Below, in pieces: positions 1 through 7,264 of a stretch of DNA of 25,202 nt (the first letter of the stretch is position 1; every line of letters starts with the position of its first letter). The notes below the pieces were generated by a model, which saw nothing but the letters and a program-made list of their open reading frames with translations, had not been told where the DNA came from and made no database searches. The stretch lies in assembly GCA_022839105.1 (NCBI GenBank), contig JALHDH010000092.1:1-25202 (forward strand), given 5' to 3'. This DNA is from a bacterium (GTDB taxonomy: Bacteria > Vulcanimicrobiota > Xenobia > Xenobiales > Xenobiaceae). The position numbers and the translations under genes are program-made.

Positions 1-206
1 AGCCCGGAAAGCAGGACGTCCAGGGCTTCCGGCAGTTCCGGGCAGGCCTTGCCGATGAGGTCGCCGAAAAAACCGTTGGCCGACTCCACCACCAGTCGAT
101 CCTCGACGACGCTCCCGGCGATCAGCGGCATGGATATCTGTTCCAGGATATCCCCGCAGATCCCTTCCAGGTCCCTCTCCCTGAGCCAGTCGCAGACGTC
201 GGTCAC
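1..206 (-). CDS. Unrecognised protein, N-terminal part (runs off the left edge)
   Basis: An open minus-strand frame of 68 codons reaches the window edge without a stop. The GTG start at 206-204 is preceded by GGGGAGG about ten bases upstream on the same strand. The ATG nearby at 225 is in another frame. The visible residues begin VTDVCDWLRERDLEGICGDI and later contain VESANGFFGDLIG. This looks like a real soluble alpha-helical/beta protein, but I do not recognise the family. It is divergent from the hydrolase gene that starts at 263, with 56 bases between them. Confidence 0.55.
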   Translation of the reverse strand, partial: MTDVCDWLRERDLEGICGDILEQISMPLIAGSVVEDRLVVESANGFFGDLIGKACPELPEALDVLLSG

Positions 207-224
207 GATCGGTGAGCCTCCCCA

Positions 225-253
225 TGGTAAGTGCTTCGCCTCGTCCCTATGAT
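225..253 (+). promoter_or_regulatory. Candidate promoter for a leaderless hydrolase mRNA
   Basis: TATGAT at 248-253 is one mismatch from the sigma-70 -10 consensus and ends nine bases before the ATG at 263. Transcription would therefore start at or next to the start codon. No Shine-Dalgarno sequence is visible before the ATG, which fits a leaderless message. The -35 region (about 225-230, TGGTAA) is weak, so this rests on the -10 alone. Confidence 0.35.
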
Positions 254-262
254 AAACTCTAG

Positions 263-1081
263 ATGCCCAAAGAGCCATACCAAGTGAAGAAAGGGGCCCT
301 CGACCTGGAGACAAAAAGGCTGGACGCGCCCGGGACTTTCGGGGACGGCCTCGTCCCCGTCCATATCATGGAAGGGCCAGGGACCCGCGCCGACGCCCCC
401 CTGGTGGTGCTCCTCCACGGCGTCCATGGGTGCGCCGGTCCGGCCCCGGGGAACAAGTACGGCGACCTCGCCCGGATGCTCCTCGAGCTCGGTGCCAGGT
501 GCGCCATCGTGGAGACGAGCCGCCGGAGGCGGGACCGGGAGACCTTCTGCGAGGATAGGGAGGCCTGGGCTCACGAGGCCTTCCGGGGCAAGACCTTCCG
601 TCAGGACCACGCCGACGCCGTGGCGGGCATCGAGGCGGCCACCGCTGTAGCCGCCCCCGGCAAGGTCTGGCTCTTCGGGTTCTCCCTCGGGGGGATCCAT
701 GCCGTCCTGGCCGCCGGCAACGGCTCCCTTTCCTTCACCCCCGCCGGCATCATCCTGGCCGGTTCGGGGATGAGGGTCCGCCCCGAGGCGGAACTCGCCC
801 TGGACCTGCCGATCCTCGACACCATGCCCGACGGTCGGCTCCTGGCCGAGGCCGCGGGGCGGATGAAAGCGGAAAGGCTCATCTCCTTCTGGGGCACGCT
901 GGACTCCACCTTCAGCGAGGAGGACTGCCAGGCCCTGGTGGAGGCGGCCCCATTGCCGCCGGAAAGGAAGGGCTTCGTCGTCATCGAGGGGGCGGACCAC
1001 GCCTTTCGCAACTACAGGGGGTCCCCCTCCCTGAAACCCCTGGAGCTGATCTCCTCCTACCTGGGCCGGGCGCTTTTCTAA
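263..1081 (+). CDS. Alpha/beta hydrolase (dienelactone-hydrolase-like)
   Basis: 272 residues, near the size of small alpha/beta hydrolases. HGVHG at 52-56 follows a hydrophobic strand (VVLL) and suits the oxyanion-hole loop. GFSLGG at 139-144 is the nucleophile elbow, with Ser141 as nucleophile. Asp214 in GTLDSTF and His246 in GADHAF fit the rest of a Ser-Asp-His triad in the usual order. There is no signal peptide, so it should be cytoplasmic. The substrate cannot be told: dienelactone hydrolase, esterase or peptidase-like roles are all possible. It starts at ATG 263 with no ribosome site but a -10-like box just upstream. Its 3' end overlaps the convergent prepilin peptidase by a few bases. 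Confidence 0.8.
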   Translation: MPKEPYQVKKGALDLETKRLDAPGTFGDGLVPVHIMEGPGTRADAPLVVLLHGVHGCAGPAPGNKYGDLARMLLELGARCAIVETSRRRRDRETFCEDREAWAHEAFRGKTFRQDHADAVAGIEAATAVAAPGKVWLFGFSLGGIHAVLAAGNGSLSFTPAGIILAGSGMRVRPEAELALDLPILDTMPDGRLLAEAAGRMKAERLISFWGTLDSTFSEEDCQALVEAAPLPPERKGFVVIEGADHAFRNYRGSPSLKPLELISSYLGRALF

Positions 1082-1869
1082 CCCCAGGGCCAGCCCGGCG
1101 CCATGCCGAGGTACGAGAAAAACCATGACCCCGTCAGCATCGACAGGACCCCTCCCGCCGCCAGGAACGGCCCCAGGGGGATGGGGTCCTTTCGCCTGAC
1201 CCTCCGCGAGAGGAGCAGGGCAAGGGCCGTCAGGCCTCCCATCATGAAACCAGTGTAGAGGCCCCAGGCCGCCAGGCGCCACCCCAGGGCGGCCCCCATC
1301 CCGGCCGCCAGGCTGGCGTCGCCCCAACCCATGCCTCCCCGGCTGACGATGATGATCACCGCTATGACGGCGAACCCCAGCCCCGCGCCCAGAAGGCCGT
1401 CCGCCAGGGCGCCCCACCCTCCGAAGACCCGCAAAGCCAGCCCCGCTAGGCCGAGCCCCCAGGCGAGGAGGTCGTAGACATAGCCGCTGTAGAGGTCCGT
1501 CAGGGCGTTCAGGAAGAGCCCCGCGGCCACCACGGCGGCGAAGGCCGCCGTCGCCGAGGGTCCCCACTTCCAGGCAATGAGGCCGCCCACCGCGGCCCCG
1601 AAGACTTCCACCAGCAGGTACCTCGCGGGGATCTTCGCCCCGCAGGAGCGGCACCGCCCTGAGAAGCCCAACCAGGACAAAAGAGGTACCAGCTCCACGG
1701 CGGACAGCACCTTGCCGCAGATGTCGCACCGGGAACGCTCGCTCCCCCACCAGGGGCGGCCCTCCACGGTCCTCGCGGCCACCACGTTGAGGAAGGAACC
1801 CATGGAAGCCCCCAGGAGGGCCGAGAAAAGGACGAAGATGACCGAAAAGACCGGAGCCAACCGCACCAC
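1078..1869 (-). CDS. pilD: Prepilin peptidase / N-methyltransferase (A24 family)
   Basis: This enzyme would cleave the short leader of type IV prepilins or type II secretion pseudopilins in the inner membrane and methylate the new N-terminus. The 263-residue length is normal. GSFLNV (24-29) is the family signature near the first membrane helix. Four cysteines in two CxxC pairs (48/51 and 73/76) form the cytoplasmic zinc site found in bifunctional members. The two catalytic aspartates are Asp125 in ALTDLYSG and Asp184 in GMGWGDASL. At least six further hydrophobic segments follow. The start is a GTG (GTG GTG pair at 1867-1872) behind a G-rich stretch. No pilus genes are visible beside it. The symbol is by function; pulO/comC/gspO would be equally fair. 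Confidence 0.93.
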   Translation of the reverse strand: MVRLAPVFSVIFVLFSALLGASMGSFLNVVAARTVEGRPWWGSERSRCDICGKVLSAVELVPLLSWLGFSGRCRSCGAKIPARYLLVEVFGAAVGGLIAWKWGPSATAAFAAVVAAGLFLNALTDLYSGYVYDLLAWGLGLAGLALRVFGGWGALADGLLGAGLGFAVIAVIIIVSRGGMGWGDASLAAGMGAALGWRLAAWGLYTGFMMGGLTALALLLSRRVRRKDPIPLGPFLAAGGVLSMLTGSWFFSYLGMAPGWPWG

Positions 1870-1895
1870 CCCCCGCCGCGCCGGCGGCCCTTATG

Positions 1896-1924
1896 AAAAA
1901 GGGTCCCGGCGAACGCCGGGACCC
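1896..1924 (-). terminator. Rho-independent terminator
   Basis: A perfect 10-bp stem, GGGTCCCGGC at 1901-1910 and GCCGGGACCC at 1915-1924, encloses a four-base loop. On the minus strand the stem is followed by five T residues (AAAAA at 1896-1900 on plus). It lies 20 bases past the stop codon of the gene at 1944-2384 and before the prepilin peptidase start, so it ends that transcript and insulates the peptidase gene. Confidence 0.9.
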
Positions 1925-1943
1925 TTCCGAAGCGAGGCCAAGA

Positions 1944-2384
1944 TCAGTAGATGAGCTTGCTCTTCCCCTTGCCTTTACCGCTGAGCATGTCCAGTTGCTG
2001 GAGGACCGCCGGCGAGGCCACGTCGATCTTCGGCTTCTCCGCCTGCTGCTTCGCCAGTTCCTGCAGCTTCTTCTCGTAATCCTCCATGGCTTTCTTGATG
2101 GCCCCTACGTCGCCCTTGACCCACTGGAGGATCCCCTCGGCGACGGTACGGATCACGTCGTCGGCGGGGACCTCCTGGATGAGGCCCAGGTCGGCAAGGA
2201 TCCTGTGCTCCTCGCGGATGGAATCGACGATGTCCTCATCGGAGATCAGGCCCTTGCGGTACATGGCCCTGGCCAGGATGTTGAACTTCGTCTTCAGGTT
2301 CTCATCGTTGAAGGCCAGGCTGTCCACCCTGGCCAGGAGCATGGACAGCACCTCGTCAAGACTTATCTGCATCGGCATCTGCAT
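1944..2384 (-). CDS. Unrecognised 146-residue protein, helical and charged
   Basis: The frame begins MQMPMQISLDEV and ends in a lysine/glycine-rich tail (GKGKGKSKLIY). It is predicted mostly helical. The stretch at about 105-125 (AIKKAMEDYEKKLQELAKQQ) looks like a coiled coil. There are no cysteines, no signal peptide and no membrane segment. ATG codons at 2384, 2378 and 2372 are all possible starts; the first has GGGG five to six bases upstream. It has its own promoter-like box upstream and a strong terminator downstream, so it appears to be a single-gene unit. I do not recognise the family. It diverges from the YitT-family gene. Confidence 0.75.
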   Translation of the reverse strand: MQMPMQISLDEVLSMLLARVDSLAFNDENLKTKFNILARAMYRKGLISDEDIVDSIREEHRILADLGLIQEVPADDVIRTVAEGILQWVKGDVGAIKKAMEDYEKKLQELAKQQAEKPKIDVASPAVLQQLDMLSGKGKGKSKLIY

Positions 2385-2423
2385 TTTTTTCCCCAAATCC
2401 CCCTTTGCTACGGAATCGGCCCC

Positions 2424-2432
2424 ATTGTAACA
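2424..2432 (-). promoter_or_regulatory. Extended -10 promoter for the 146-residue gene
   Basis: On the minus strand the sequence reads TG-T-TACAAT, an extended -10 element with five of six matches to TATAAT. It would give a leader of roughly 30-35 bases before the ATG at 2384. No good -35 is seen at the expected distance, which is tolerable for an extended -10 promoter. It sits back to back with the promoter of the divergent YitT gene. Confidence 0.5.
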
Positions 2433-2451
2433 CGTGGGCAACCCACGGGCT

Positions 2452-2479
2452 TTGAAGCCTCGCACGGAGGGATTATACT
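2452..2479 (+). promoter_or_regulatory. Sigma-70-type promoter, probably leaderless
   Basis: TTGAAG (2452-2457), a 16-base spacer and TATACT (2474-2479) match the -35/-10 consensus well. The ATG of the YitT-family gene is at 2487, only seven bases after the -10. Transcription should therefore begin at about the A of the ATG. No ribosome-binding site could fit. Confidence 0.65.
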
Positions 2480-2486
2480 CTATCCC

Positions 2487-3374
2487 ATGAGATGGGACCC
2501 CGTTAAATACGTGAACCAGGCCGCGTTGACGATCCGAAGGGAACTGCCGACGTTTGCCCTCGTGTCCTTCGGCACCTTCCTGGTCTCCTTCGGCATCATG
2601 GCCCTGACGCTCCCCTACCGCCTCCCCACCTCGGGCGTGGCGGGGGTCGCCGTCCTCACCAACTACGCCTACGGCATCTCCCCGGCGTGGGTGGTGGGGG
2701 TGGGCAACGTCATCCTCCTCGCCTGGGGGCTCAAGGAGCTCTCCCTCCGCTTCGTGGGGTGGACCGTCTACGCCGTGGCCCTCATGACGGTGCTCCTCAA
2801 GGTCATGGAGGGCATGCCCCACCCCCAGCTCAACGAGCTGCTCCTTGTGGCTATCCTCTCGGGGGTCATCAAGGGGCTGGGGGGCGGGCTGGTGCTGCGG
2901 TCGGGGAGCTCCCTGGGCGGCACCGACGTGCTGGTGGTGGCCCTCAGGAAGCGCTACGGGATCGAGGTGGGGCGCTTCTCCTTCTATATTAACCTGGTCA
3001 TCCTCGGGGCGTCGGTCTTCATCATCGGGCTCGAGGGGGCCGTCTACGGGCTCGTCAGCATCTTCGTCAACGGCCTACTGACCGACAACGTCCTGCGCTC
3101 CTTCGATCGGAGGAGGCAGGTTATCATCATCAGCAACCACCCCGGTGAGACCGCTGACTTCATCACCAGCGAACTGCGCCGGGGCGTCACGATCCTCCAC
3201 GGCGAGGGCGGTTTCACCCACCAGGAGCGACCGGCCCTGCTCTGCGTCCTGACCCCGCGGCAGACGGTCGACCTGAAACGCCACCTCTCCGTCAACGATC
3301 CCAAGGCCTTCATGATCGTCTCCGACGCCTCGGAGGTCCTCGGCCGCGGCTTCAAGAGCTGGACCTCCCTCTAG
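2487..3374 (+). CDS. YitT-family membrane protein (DUF161 + DUF2179)
   Basis: 295 residues, the usual length for the family. The first 200 or so residues hold five to six hydrophobic segments, starting at about residue 24 (FALVSFGTFLVSFGIMAL). The family hallmark GSSLGGTDVLV follows GGGLVLR in the middle. The soluble C-terminal domain (about 205-295) contains RGVTILHGEGGF, typical of DUF2179. The family is widespread, sits in the inner membrane and has no settled molecular function. The ATG at 2487 is chosen because the reading frame upstream is not protein-like and a promoter ends just before it. Confidence 0.9.
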   Translation: MRWDPVKYVNQAALTIRRELPTFALVSFGTFLVSFGIMALTLPYRLPTSGVAGVAVLTNYAYGISPAWVVGVGNVILLAWGLKELSLRFVGWTVYAVALMTVLLKVMEGMPHPQLNELLLVAILSGVIKGLGGGLVLRSGSSLGGTDVLVVALRKRYGIEVGRFSFYINLVILGASVFIIGLEGAVYGLVSIFVNGLLTDNVLRSFDRRRQVIIISNHPGETADFITSELRRGVTILHGEGGFTHQERPALLCVLTPRQTVDLKRHLSVNDPKAFMIVSDASEVLGRGFKSWTSL

Positions 3375-3398
3375 ACCCCGCGGCGGGGCAAAAGAGGG

Positions 3399-3653
3399 CT
3401 ACCGCTCCAGCCCTTCCAATTCTTTCTCTATCCTGGCCAGTTCCTCCCTCGTCGAGGGCAGCAGCCCCTCCATCAGGCTCTCCCTGAACCTGGCGCCGGC
3501 CTTCGCCCGGTCCTCGCCTTTTTCGGACCTGGCGCCCCAGCTGTACTTCTTCTTCCCCTCGAAAAGGTCCAGGTCCACCAGGCGCTTCCCCGAGGCACCG
3601 TACTCCATCCCCATGAGCATACCCTTCACCTGCTCGGGCTCCAGGAACGCCAT
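3399..3653 (-). CDS. Unrecognised small protein, possibly 5'-truncated at the junction
   Basis: From ATG 3653 the product is 84 residues: it starts MAFLEPEQVKGMLMG and ends with a charged helix (LARIEKELEGLER). It is Lys/Glu/Arg-rich, soluble, and contains DLDLFEGKKKYSWGARSEKG. I do not recognise it. The frame stays open upstream (another ATG at 3677), but that stretch lies where a plus-strand glycosyltransferase reads convincingly. The gene may therefore either start at 3653 or be cut by the suspected join at about 3655. It converges on the YitT gene, 24 bases from its stop. Confidence 0.55.
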   Translation of the reverse strand: MAFLEPEQVKGMLMGMEYGASGKRLVDLDLFEGKKKYSWGARSEKGEDRAKAGARFRESLMEGLLPSTREELARIEKELEGLER

Positions 3654-3665
3654 CCCGGGCTTCGC
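3645..3665. other. Suspected chimeric junction
   Basis: The minus-strand small protein reads well up to 3653 and the plus-strand glycosyltransferase reads well from about 3660. The frame upstream of 3660 on the plus strand does not resemble the first third of a GT2 enzyme (no DDGS-type motif). Codon choice for arginine and promoter style also differ on the two sides. The exact point cannot be fixed from this sequence alone. Confidence 0.55.
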
Positions 3666-4163
3666 GCCCTGGCCCATCCCACCAACCGCGGAGTGGCCCA
3701 GGCGCTCAAGACCCTGTATTCGAAAGCCCGAGGCGAATGGGTGGTCTTCCTGCCTGCCGATGGGCAGGTCCGCGCCGACCAGATTCCCAGACTCCTCGAG
3801 AGACGGGATGTCCCGGTCGTCCTGGGCCGGCGGGAGCCCCGTCGGGATCCCCTGCTCCGCCTGCTGGCCTCCTGGGGATTCAACTTCCTGATTCGGAGAC
3901 TCTGGGGCCTGAAGGTCCGGGACGTGGACTCGGTCGTCCTGTATCGCCGAGACGTCCTGGACGTGGAGTTCCGCTCCCGGGACCTGTGTCTGCCTGTCGA
4001 GATCCTGCTCAAGGCGGTACGCCGAGGGCTGACCTATACGGAGATTCCCATCGAACACCATCCCCGACTCTCAGGCCGGGCCTGGGGCGCCAATCCCAGG
4101 GTCATGGTCCGCACCCTGGTGGATCTTCTCTGCGCCTGGTGGCGCCCCGATCTCTGGGGGTAG
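3660..4163 (+). CDS. Family 2 glycosyltransferase, N-terminal third missing
   Basis: The frame picks up at LRALAHPTNRGVAQALK, which matches the region just before the metal-binding loop in DPM1/polyprenol-phosphate-type GT2 enzymes. It continues with ARGEWVVFLPADGQ; the ADGQ segment corresponds to the DxD-type loop. DSVVLYRRDVL and PVEILLKAVRRG correspond to the later acceptor half. Full-length members begin with an NTP-sugar-binding Rossmann strand and DDGS motif about 70-80 residues earlier, and these are absent. A GTG at 3693 could start translation, but the product would lack the nucleotide-binding half. It converges on the mutase gene, two bases from its stop. Confidence 0.75.
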   Translation, partial: LRALAHPTNRGVAQALKTLYSKARGEWVVFLPADGQVRADQIPRLLERRDVPVVLGRREPRRDPLLRLLASWGFNFLIRRLWGLKVRDVDSVVLYRRDVLDVEFRSRDLCLPVEILLKAVRRGLTYTEIPIEHHPRLSGRAWGANPRVMVRTLVDLLCAWWRPDLWG

Positions 4164-4165
4164 GC

Positions 4166-5533
4166 TCAGCCCGCCCCGAAGGCCTCCAGGACTCGGTCCA
4201 GGGTGCGCTCCACCCACCCGGAATCCCGGGACTGCACGACGACCCGGGCTACGGGTTCGGTATTCGAAGGTCGGACCAGCACCCATCCCCCATCCTCGAA
4301 GGTCAGACGAAGGCCATCGGGCCGATCCGCCACGGCCCGGGGGAAGAGCGCGCGGACCCGGGCGTAGCGCCGTTCCAGGCTGCATCCGTCGGCCAGGGGC
4401 ACCTTGAGCTTGGCCATGGGGAGAGCCGGGAGGCTGGCCATCAGCTCCGAGATCGGCTGAAGCCGCGAGGCCAGGACCTCCAGGATCAGCGCGATGCCCG
4501 TCAGGCTGTCCCGCCCCATGGCCACCTCGGGCAGGATCACCCCTCCGTTTCCCTCCCCCCCGAAGGCCACAGCTCCAGCCGCCCTCTCGCGCGCCAGGGC
4601 TCGCGAGAGGTTCACCTCGCCGACCCGCGTCTCGACGATCCGGGCTCCGTGGCGTCCGGCCACGGCATCGACGGCCCGGGTGGTGGCCACGTTGCGGACC
4701 ACGGCCACCGGACGACCCGGATGCCGGCCCAGCAGATGCTCCACTGCCAGGACCAGGGTGAACTCATCCCCCATGGGCTCGCCCTTCTCCGAAACCAGAG
4801 CCAGCCGATCGGCGTCCAGGTCCTGGGCCACCCCCAGATCACAACCGTGTTCACGGACCGCGTCGCACAACTCCGAGAGATTCTCGGGCAGGGGCTCCGA
4901 GTCGCGCTCGGCCTGGACGGGCACCACCAGGCACCCCAACTGCTCCAGGAGGCGGAGCGTCGCCTCGGTTCCGGCCCCTCCGGCGGAATCGACCGCCACC
5001 TTGAACCCGACCCGGCGAATGGCCTGCCGGTCGACCTGCTCGAGAACCCTCTCCAGGTGAAGGTTCAGGGCCTCCTGGTGGCGGTCCTCGACCGGGGGCG
5101 CCAGGAAGTCCGCGGGGGGGTCGCCTGTTCGCCGGACTCCACGGATCAGTTCCTCGGTCTGGATGGCATCCAGGACCGTCCGTTCGGGGCCCAGCATGAA
5201 CTTGAATCCATTCCAGGGTTCGGGGTTGTGGCTGGCCGTGATCATGACCGCGCCGGTCGCCCGGGACGGTTCCATGAAGAACTGGAGCGTGGGAGTGGGC
5301 GCCACCCCCAGGTCAAGAAGGCGGAATCCCTCGAGGCCGAGCCCGGCCAGCAGCGCCTCCCGGAGCCAGTTTCCCGAAGGCCGGGTGTCTCGGGCCAGAA
5401 GGACCGTCGCCCGGGGATTCCGGGAGGCCACCAGACGGGCAAAGGAAGTGCCGTAACGCCAGGCCGTCTGCCGCGTCAACGACTCTCCTGCGATCCCCCG
5501 AACCCCCGAATAGCTGACCTTCAGGGTCTCCAT
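4166..5533 (-). CDS. glmM: Phosphohexomutase, phosphoglucosamine-mutase-like
   Basis: 455 residues, the expected length for an alpha-D-phosphohexomutase, which moves phosphate between C6 and C1 of a hexose or hexosamine. All four active-site loops are visible: phosphoserine loop TASHNP with Ser101, Mg2+ loop DLDADR (Asp238, Asp240, Asp242), sugar loop GGEGNGG (325-331) and phosphate loop RPSNTEP (421-427). The opening SYSGVRGIAGESLT resembles the archaeal/planctomycete type of phosphoglucosamine mutase. The Mg2+ loop is DxDADR rather than the DGDGDR of classical bacterial GlmM, so phosphomannose/phosphoglucose activity is also possible. ATG 5533 lies one base after the nagB stop, so the two are translationally coupled and the natural substrate is probably glucosamine phosphate. 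Confidence 0.85.
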   Translation of the reverse strand: METLKVSYSGVRGIAGESLTRQTAWRYGTSFARLVASRNPRATVLLARDTRPSGNWLREALLAGLGLEGFRLLDLGVAPTPTLQFFMEPSRATGAVMITASHNPEPWNGFKFMLGPERTVLDAIQTEELIRGVRRTGDPPADFLAPPVEDRHQEALNLHLERVLEQVDRQAIRRVGFKVAVDSAGGAGTEATLRLLEQLGCLVVPVQAERDSEPLPENLSELCDAVREHGCDLGVAQDLDADRLALVSEKGEPMGDEFTLVLAVEHLLGRHPGRPVAVVRNVATTRAVDAVAGRHGARIVETRVGEVNLSRALARERAAGAVAFGGEGNGGVILPEVAMGRDSLTGIALILEVLASRLQPISELMASLPALPMAKLKVPLADGCSLERRYARVRALFPRAVADRPDGLRLTFEDGGWVLVRPSNTEPVARVVVQSRDSGWVERTLDRVLEAFGAG

Positions 5534-5534
5534 G

Positions 5535-6317
5535 TCACTCCTTCTGCCAGTCCGGCTTGTGGCGATAGACCTCGGAATAGTAGTCGCGCATCCTGAGATC
5601 TCGCGCGGCCTCCCCGTCGACGATCACCGTCGCAACAGGATGCATCTGCAGGATCGAGGCTGGAACCATGGCCGTCAGGGGGCCCTCCACCATCCGGGCC
5701 ACCGCGGTCGACTTGCGAGGTCCGAAAGCCACCAGGAGGCAGCGCCTGGCCTCCATGATGGTGCCCACCCCCATGGTCAGGACATGCCGGGGAACCTCCT
5801 GGCCGGGAGGGAAACCAGGCCGATTGGCAGCCAGGGTGTGAGGGGTCAGGGTCTTCAAGCGGGTCCGGGAAGCCAGCGAGGAACTGGGCTCGTTGAACCC
5901 GATATGCCCATCCTGTCCCAGGCCCAGCAACTGCAGATCCACTCCCCCCACCCGCCGGATCCGCTCTTCATAGTCCGCACAGCAGGCCGTGATATCCCGG
6001 GCCATCCCGTCCGGGACCTGGGTCTTCTCGGGAAGAAGGTCGACCTTCCCGAAGAGATGCTCCTGCATATAGCGCCGATAGGAGGCGAAATGGTCGGGGG
6101 GCAGGCCTACGTACTCGTCGAGGTTGAAGGTGGTGACCCGCCGAAAGCTCAGGCCCTCTTCCCGGTGCATCCGGACCAGTTCCGCATAGATCGGAACGGG
6201 TGTGGCCCCGGTCGCCAGCCCCAGGACCGCATCCGGCTTGAGCCGAATCTGCCGGGCAATCAGGCGGGCCGCCAGCAGGGCCCCTGTCTTCTCGGATTCC
6301 ACCAGGATGATTTCCAC
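5535..6317 (-). CDS. nagB: Glucosamine-6-phosphate deaminase
   Basis: 260 residues. The enzyme converts glucosamine-6-phosphate to fructose-6-phosphate and ammonia; the reverse reaction is also possible. GLATGATP (33-40) binds the phosphate. NLDEYVGL carries the catalytic Asp67. GQDGHIGFNEP carries Asp136, His138 and Glu143, the equivalents of the E. coli NagB catalytic set. TFNLDEYVGL and HIGFNEP separate this from 6-phosphogluconolactonase. The start is GTG 6317 with GAGG six bases upstream. It lies between a PIG-L deacetylase (41 bases upstream) and the phosphohexomutase (one base downstream), an amino-sugar cluster. Confidence 0.94.
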   Translation of the reverse strand: MEIILVESEKTGALLAARLIARQIRLKPDAVLGLATGATPVPIYAELVRMHREEGLSFRRVTTFNLDEYVGLPPDHFASYRRYMQEHLFGKVDLLPEKTQVPDGMARDITACCADYEERIRRVGGVDLQLLGLGQDGHIGFNEPSSSLASRTRLKTLTPHTLAANRPGFPPGQEVPRHVLTMGVGTIMEARRCLLVAFGPRKSTAVARMVEGPLTAMVPASILQMHPVATVIVDGEAARDLRMRDYYSEVYRHKPDWQKE

Positions 6318-6358
6318 GAGAACCTCGCTCGAGCCCGGGTCGTGCAGACCTTCGCGCC

Positions 6359-7210
6359 TCAGACGGGGAAATCTTGCAGACGCTGGCGCACGTCGCGGCC
6401 CAGGCGCTCGACCATCCCCTGGACGAAATCGATCGGCGAGAGGTTCGGGTCCCGGAGCAGGGGCCCCAGATCCATGGCGTATTCCAGCATCGTCGCCTGA
6501 TCCGGGGCATAGGGGTCATGATAGGTCGCGTTGGCCCGCCGCCTTCCGACGGTGGCCAGATCGTAGCGTTTCCCCCCGGCGATCTGCGAGTCGTACACGC
6601 CCAGGAGCGCCGTCGAGAGATGCTCGTGGGCGCCGACATCGAAGCAGACCCGGTCGCAGGGCGCGAGCCAGTCGAGGCTTCTCCAGACCTCACAACCATA
6701 GAATTCCTGAGGTCGATGCTCGGGCCCCAGGTTCCTCAACGCGCGGATCACCAGGGTGGCGACCGCCACGTGGGTGGCGTGGCGATCACACAGGCTGTGG
6801 GTGTAGACGACCCGCGGTCCGGTGGCCTTCAGGATCGCTTCGAGATCCTGGAGCACCTCGGCCCGGGCCGGGCCCCGGAGGCCGGCGCTGGAGCAACCCA
6901 GCGTCACCAGGGCGCCGTACTCGCCGACATAGGCCGCCTTGCGCTGCTCGGAACGCCGGACGCGGGCCATCTCTTCGTCGGAGAAGTCGGCGTAGGCCGC
7001 GACCCTCGAGCTGCCCCGGCCATCGGTCACGGTGACCCCCGAGAACCAGCGATCCTCGCGGTGCAGGCATTCCAGGATTCCATGCCAGGTCATGAACTCC
7101 AGGTCGTCCGGGTGGGCTCCGATTCCCAGATGGGTCGTGCGGGCCAGGGCCTGGGGTCCAGACATCTGATCGGGAATGAAGACTTCCGATTCCGGGTGGT
7201 TGAGGATCAT
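6359..7210 (-). CDS. PIG-L family N-acetylglucosaminyl deacetylase
   Basis: 283 residues, typical length. GAHPDDLEF (31-39) is the zinc-binding AHPDD motif of the family, with the second Asp as catalytic base. THSLCDRHATHVAVA supplies the downstream histidines (HxxxH type) that complete the zinc site. The family removes acetyl groups from GlcNAc-containing compounds such as GlcNAc-PI, GlcNAc-Ins, GlcNAc-malate and free GlcNAc. ATG 7210 has GGAGG eight bases upstream. The neighbours nagB and the phosphohexomutase point to GlcNAc or a GlcNAc-phosphate as substrate, as an alternative to NagA. A role in making a low-molecular-weight thiol (BshB-like) is less likely, since no partner is present. 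Confidence 0.9.
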   Translation of the reverse strand: MILNHPESEVFIPDQMSGPQALARTTHLGIGAHPDDLEFMTWHGILECLHREDRWFSGVTVTDGRGSSRVAAYADFSDEEMARVRRSEQRKAAYVGEYGALVTLGCSSAGLRGPARAEVLQDLEAILKATGPRVVYTHSLCDRHATHVAVATLVIRALRNLGPEHRPQEFYGCEVWRSLDWLAPCDRVCFDVGAHEHLSTALLGVYDSQIAGGKRYDLATVGRRRANATYHDPYAPDQATMLEYAMDLGPLLRDPNLSPIDFVQGMVERLGRDVRQRLQDFPV

Positions 7211-7264
7211 CCCTGAAGCCTCCGCAGGCGTTGAAGGCCGGTCTGAGGAGCGCCGGAAGACCGG

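Noticed and set aside
1078..1081. Overlap of the convergent hydrolase and prepilin peptidase stop codons as a regulatory device
   Set aside because: Overlaps of a few bases between convergent genes are common in compact genomes and need no special explanation.
203..1750. Long minus-strand open frame across the hydrolase and prepilin peptidase genes
   Set aside because: It overlaps two genes with clear motifs and is Gly/Arg/Pro-rich without any recognisable segment.
3376..3388. CCCCGCGGCGGGG palindrome after the YitT stop as a terminator
   Set aside because: Short stem with almost no loop and no T run afterwards.
3737..5596. About 620-codon plus-strand open frame over the mutase gene
   Set aside because: Low-complexity Pro/Gly/His/Gln-rich translation with no domain. 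The minus-strand frame contains all four phosphohexomutase loops.
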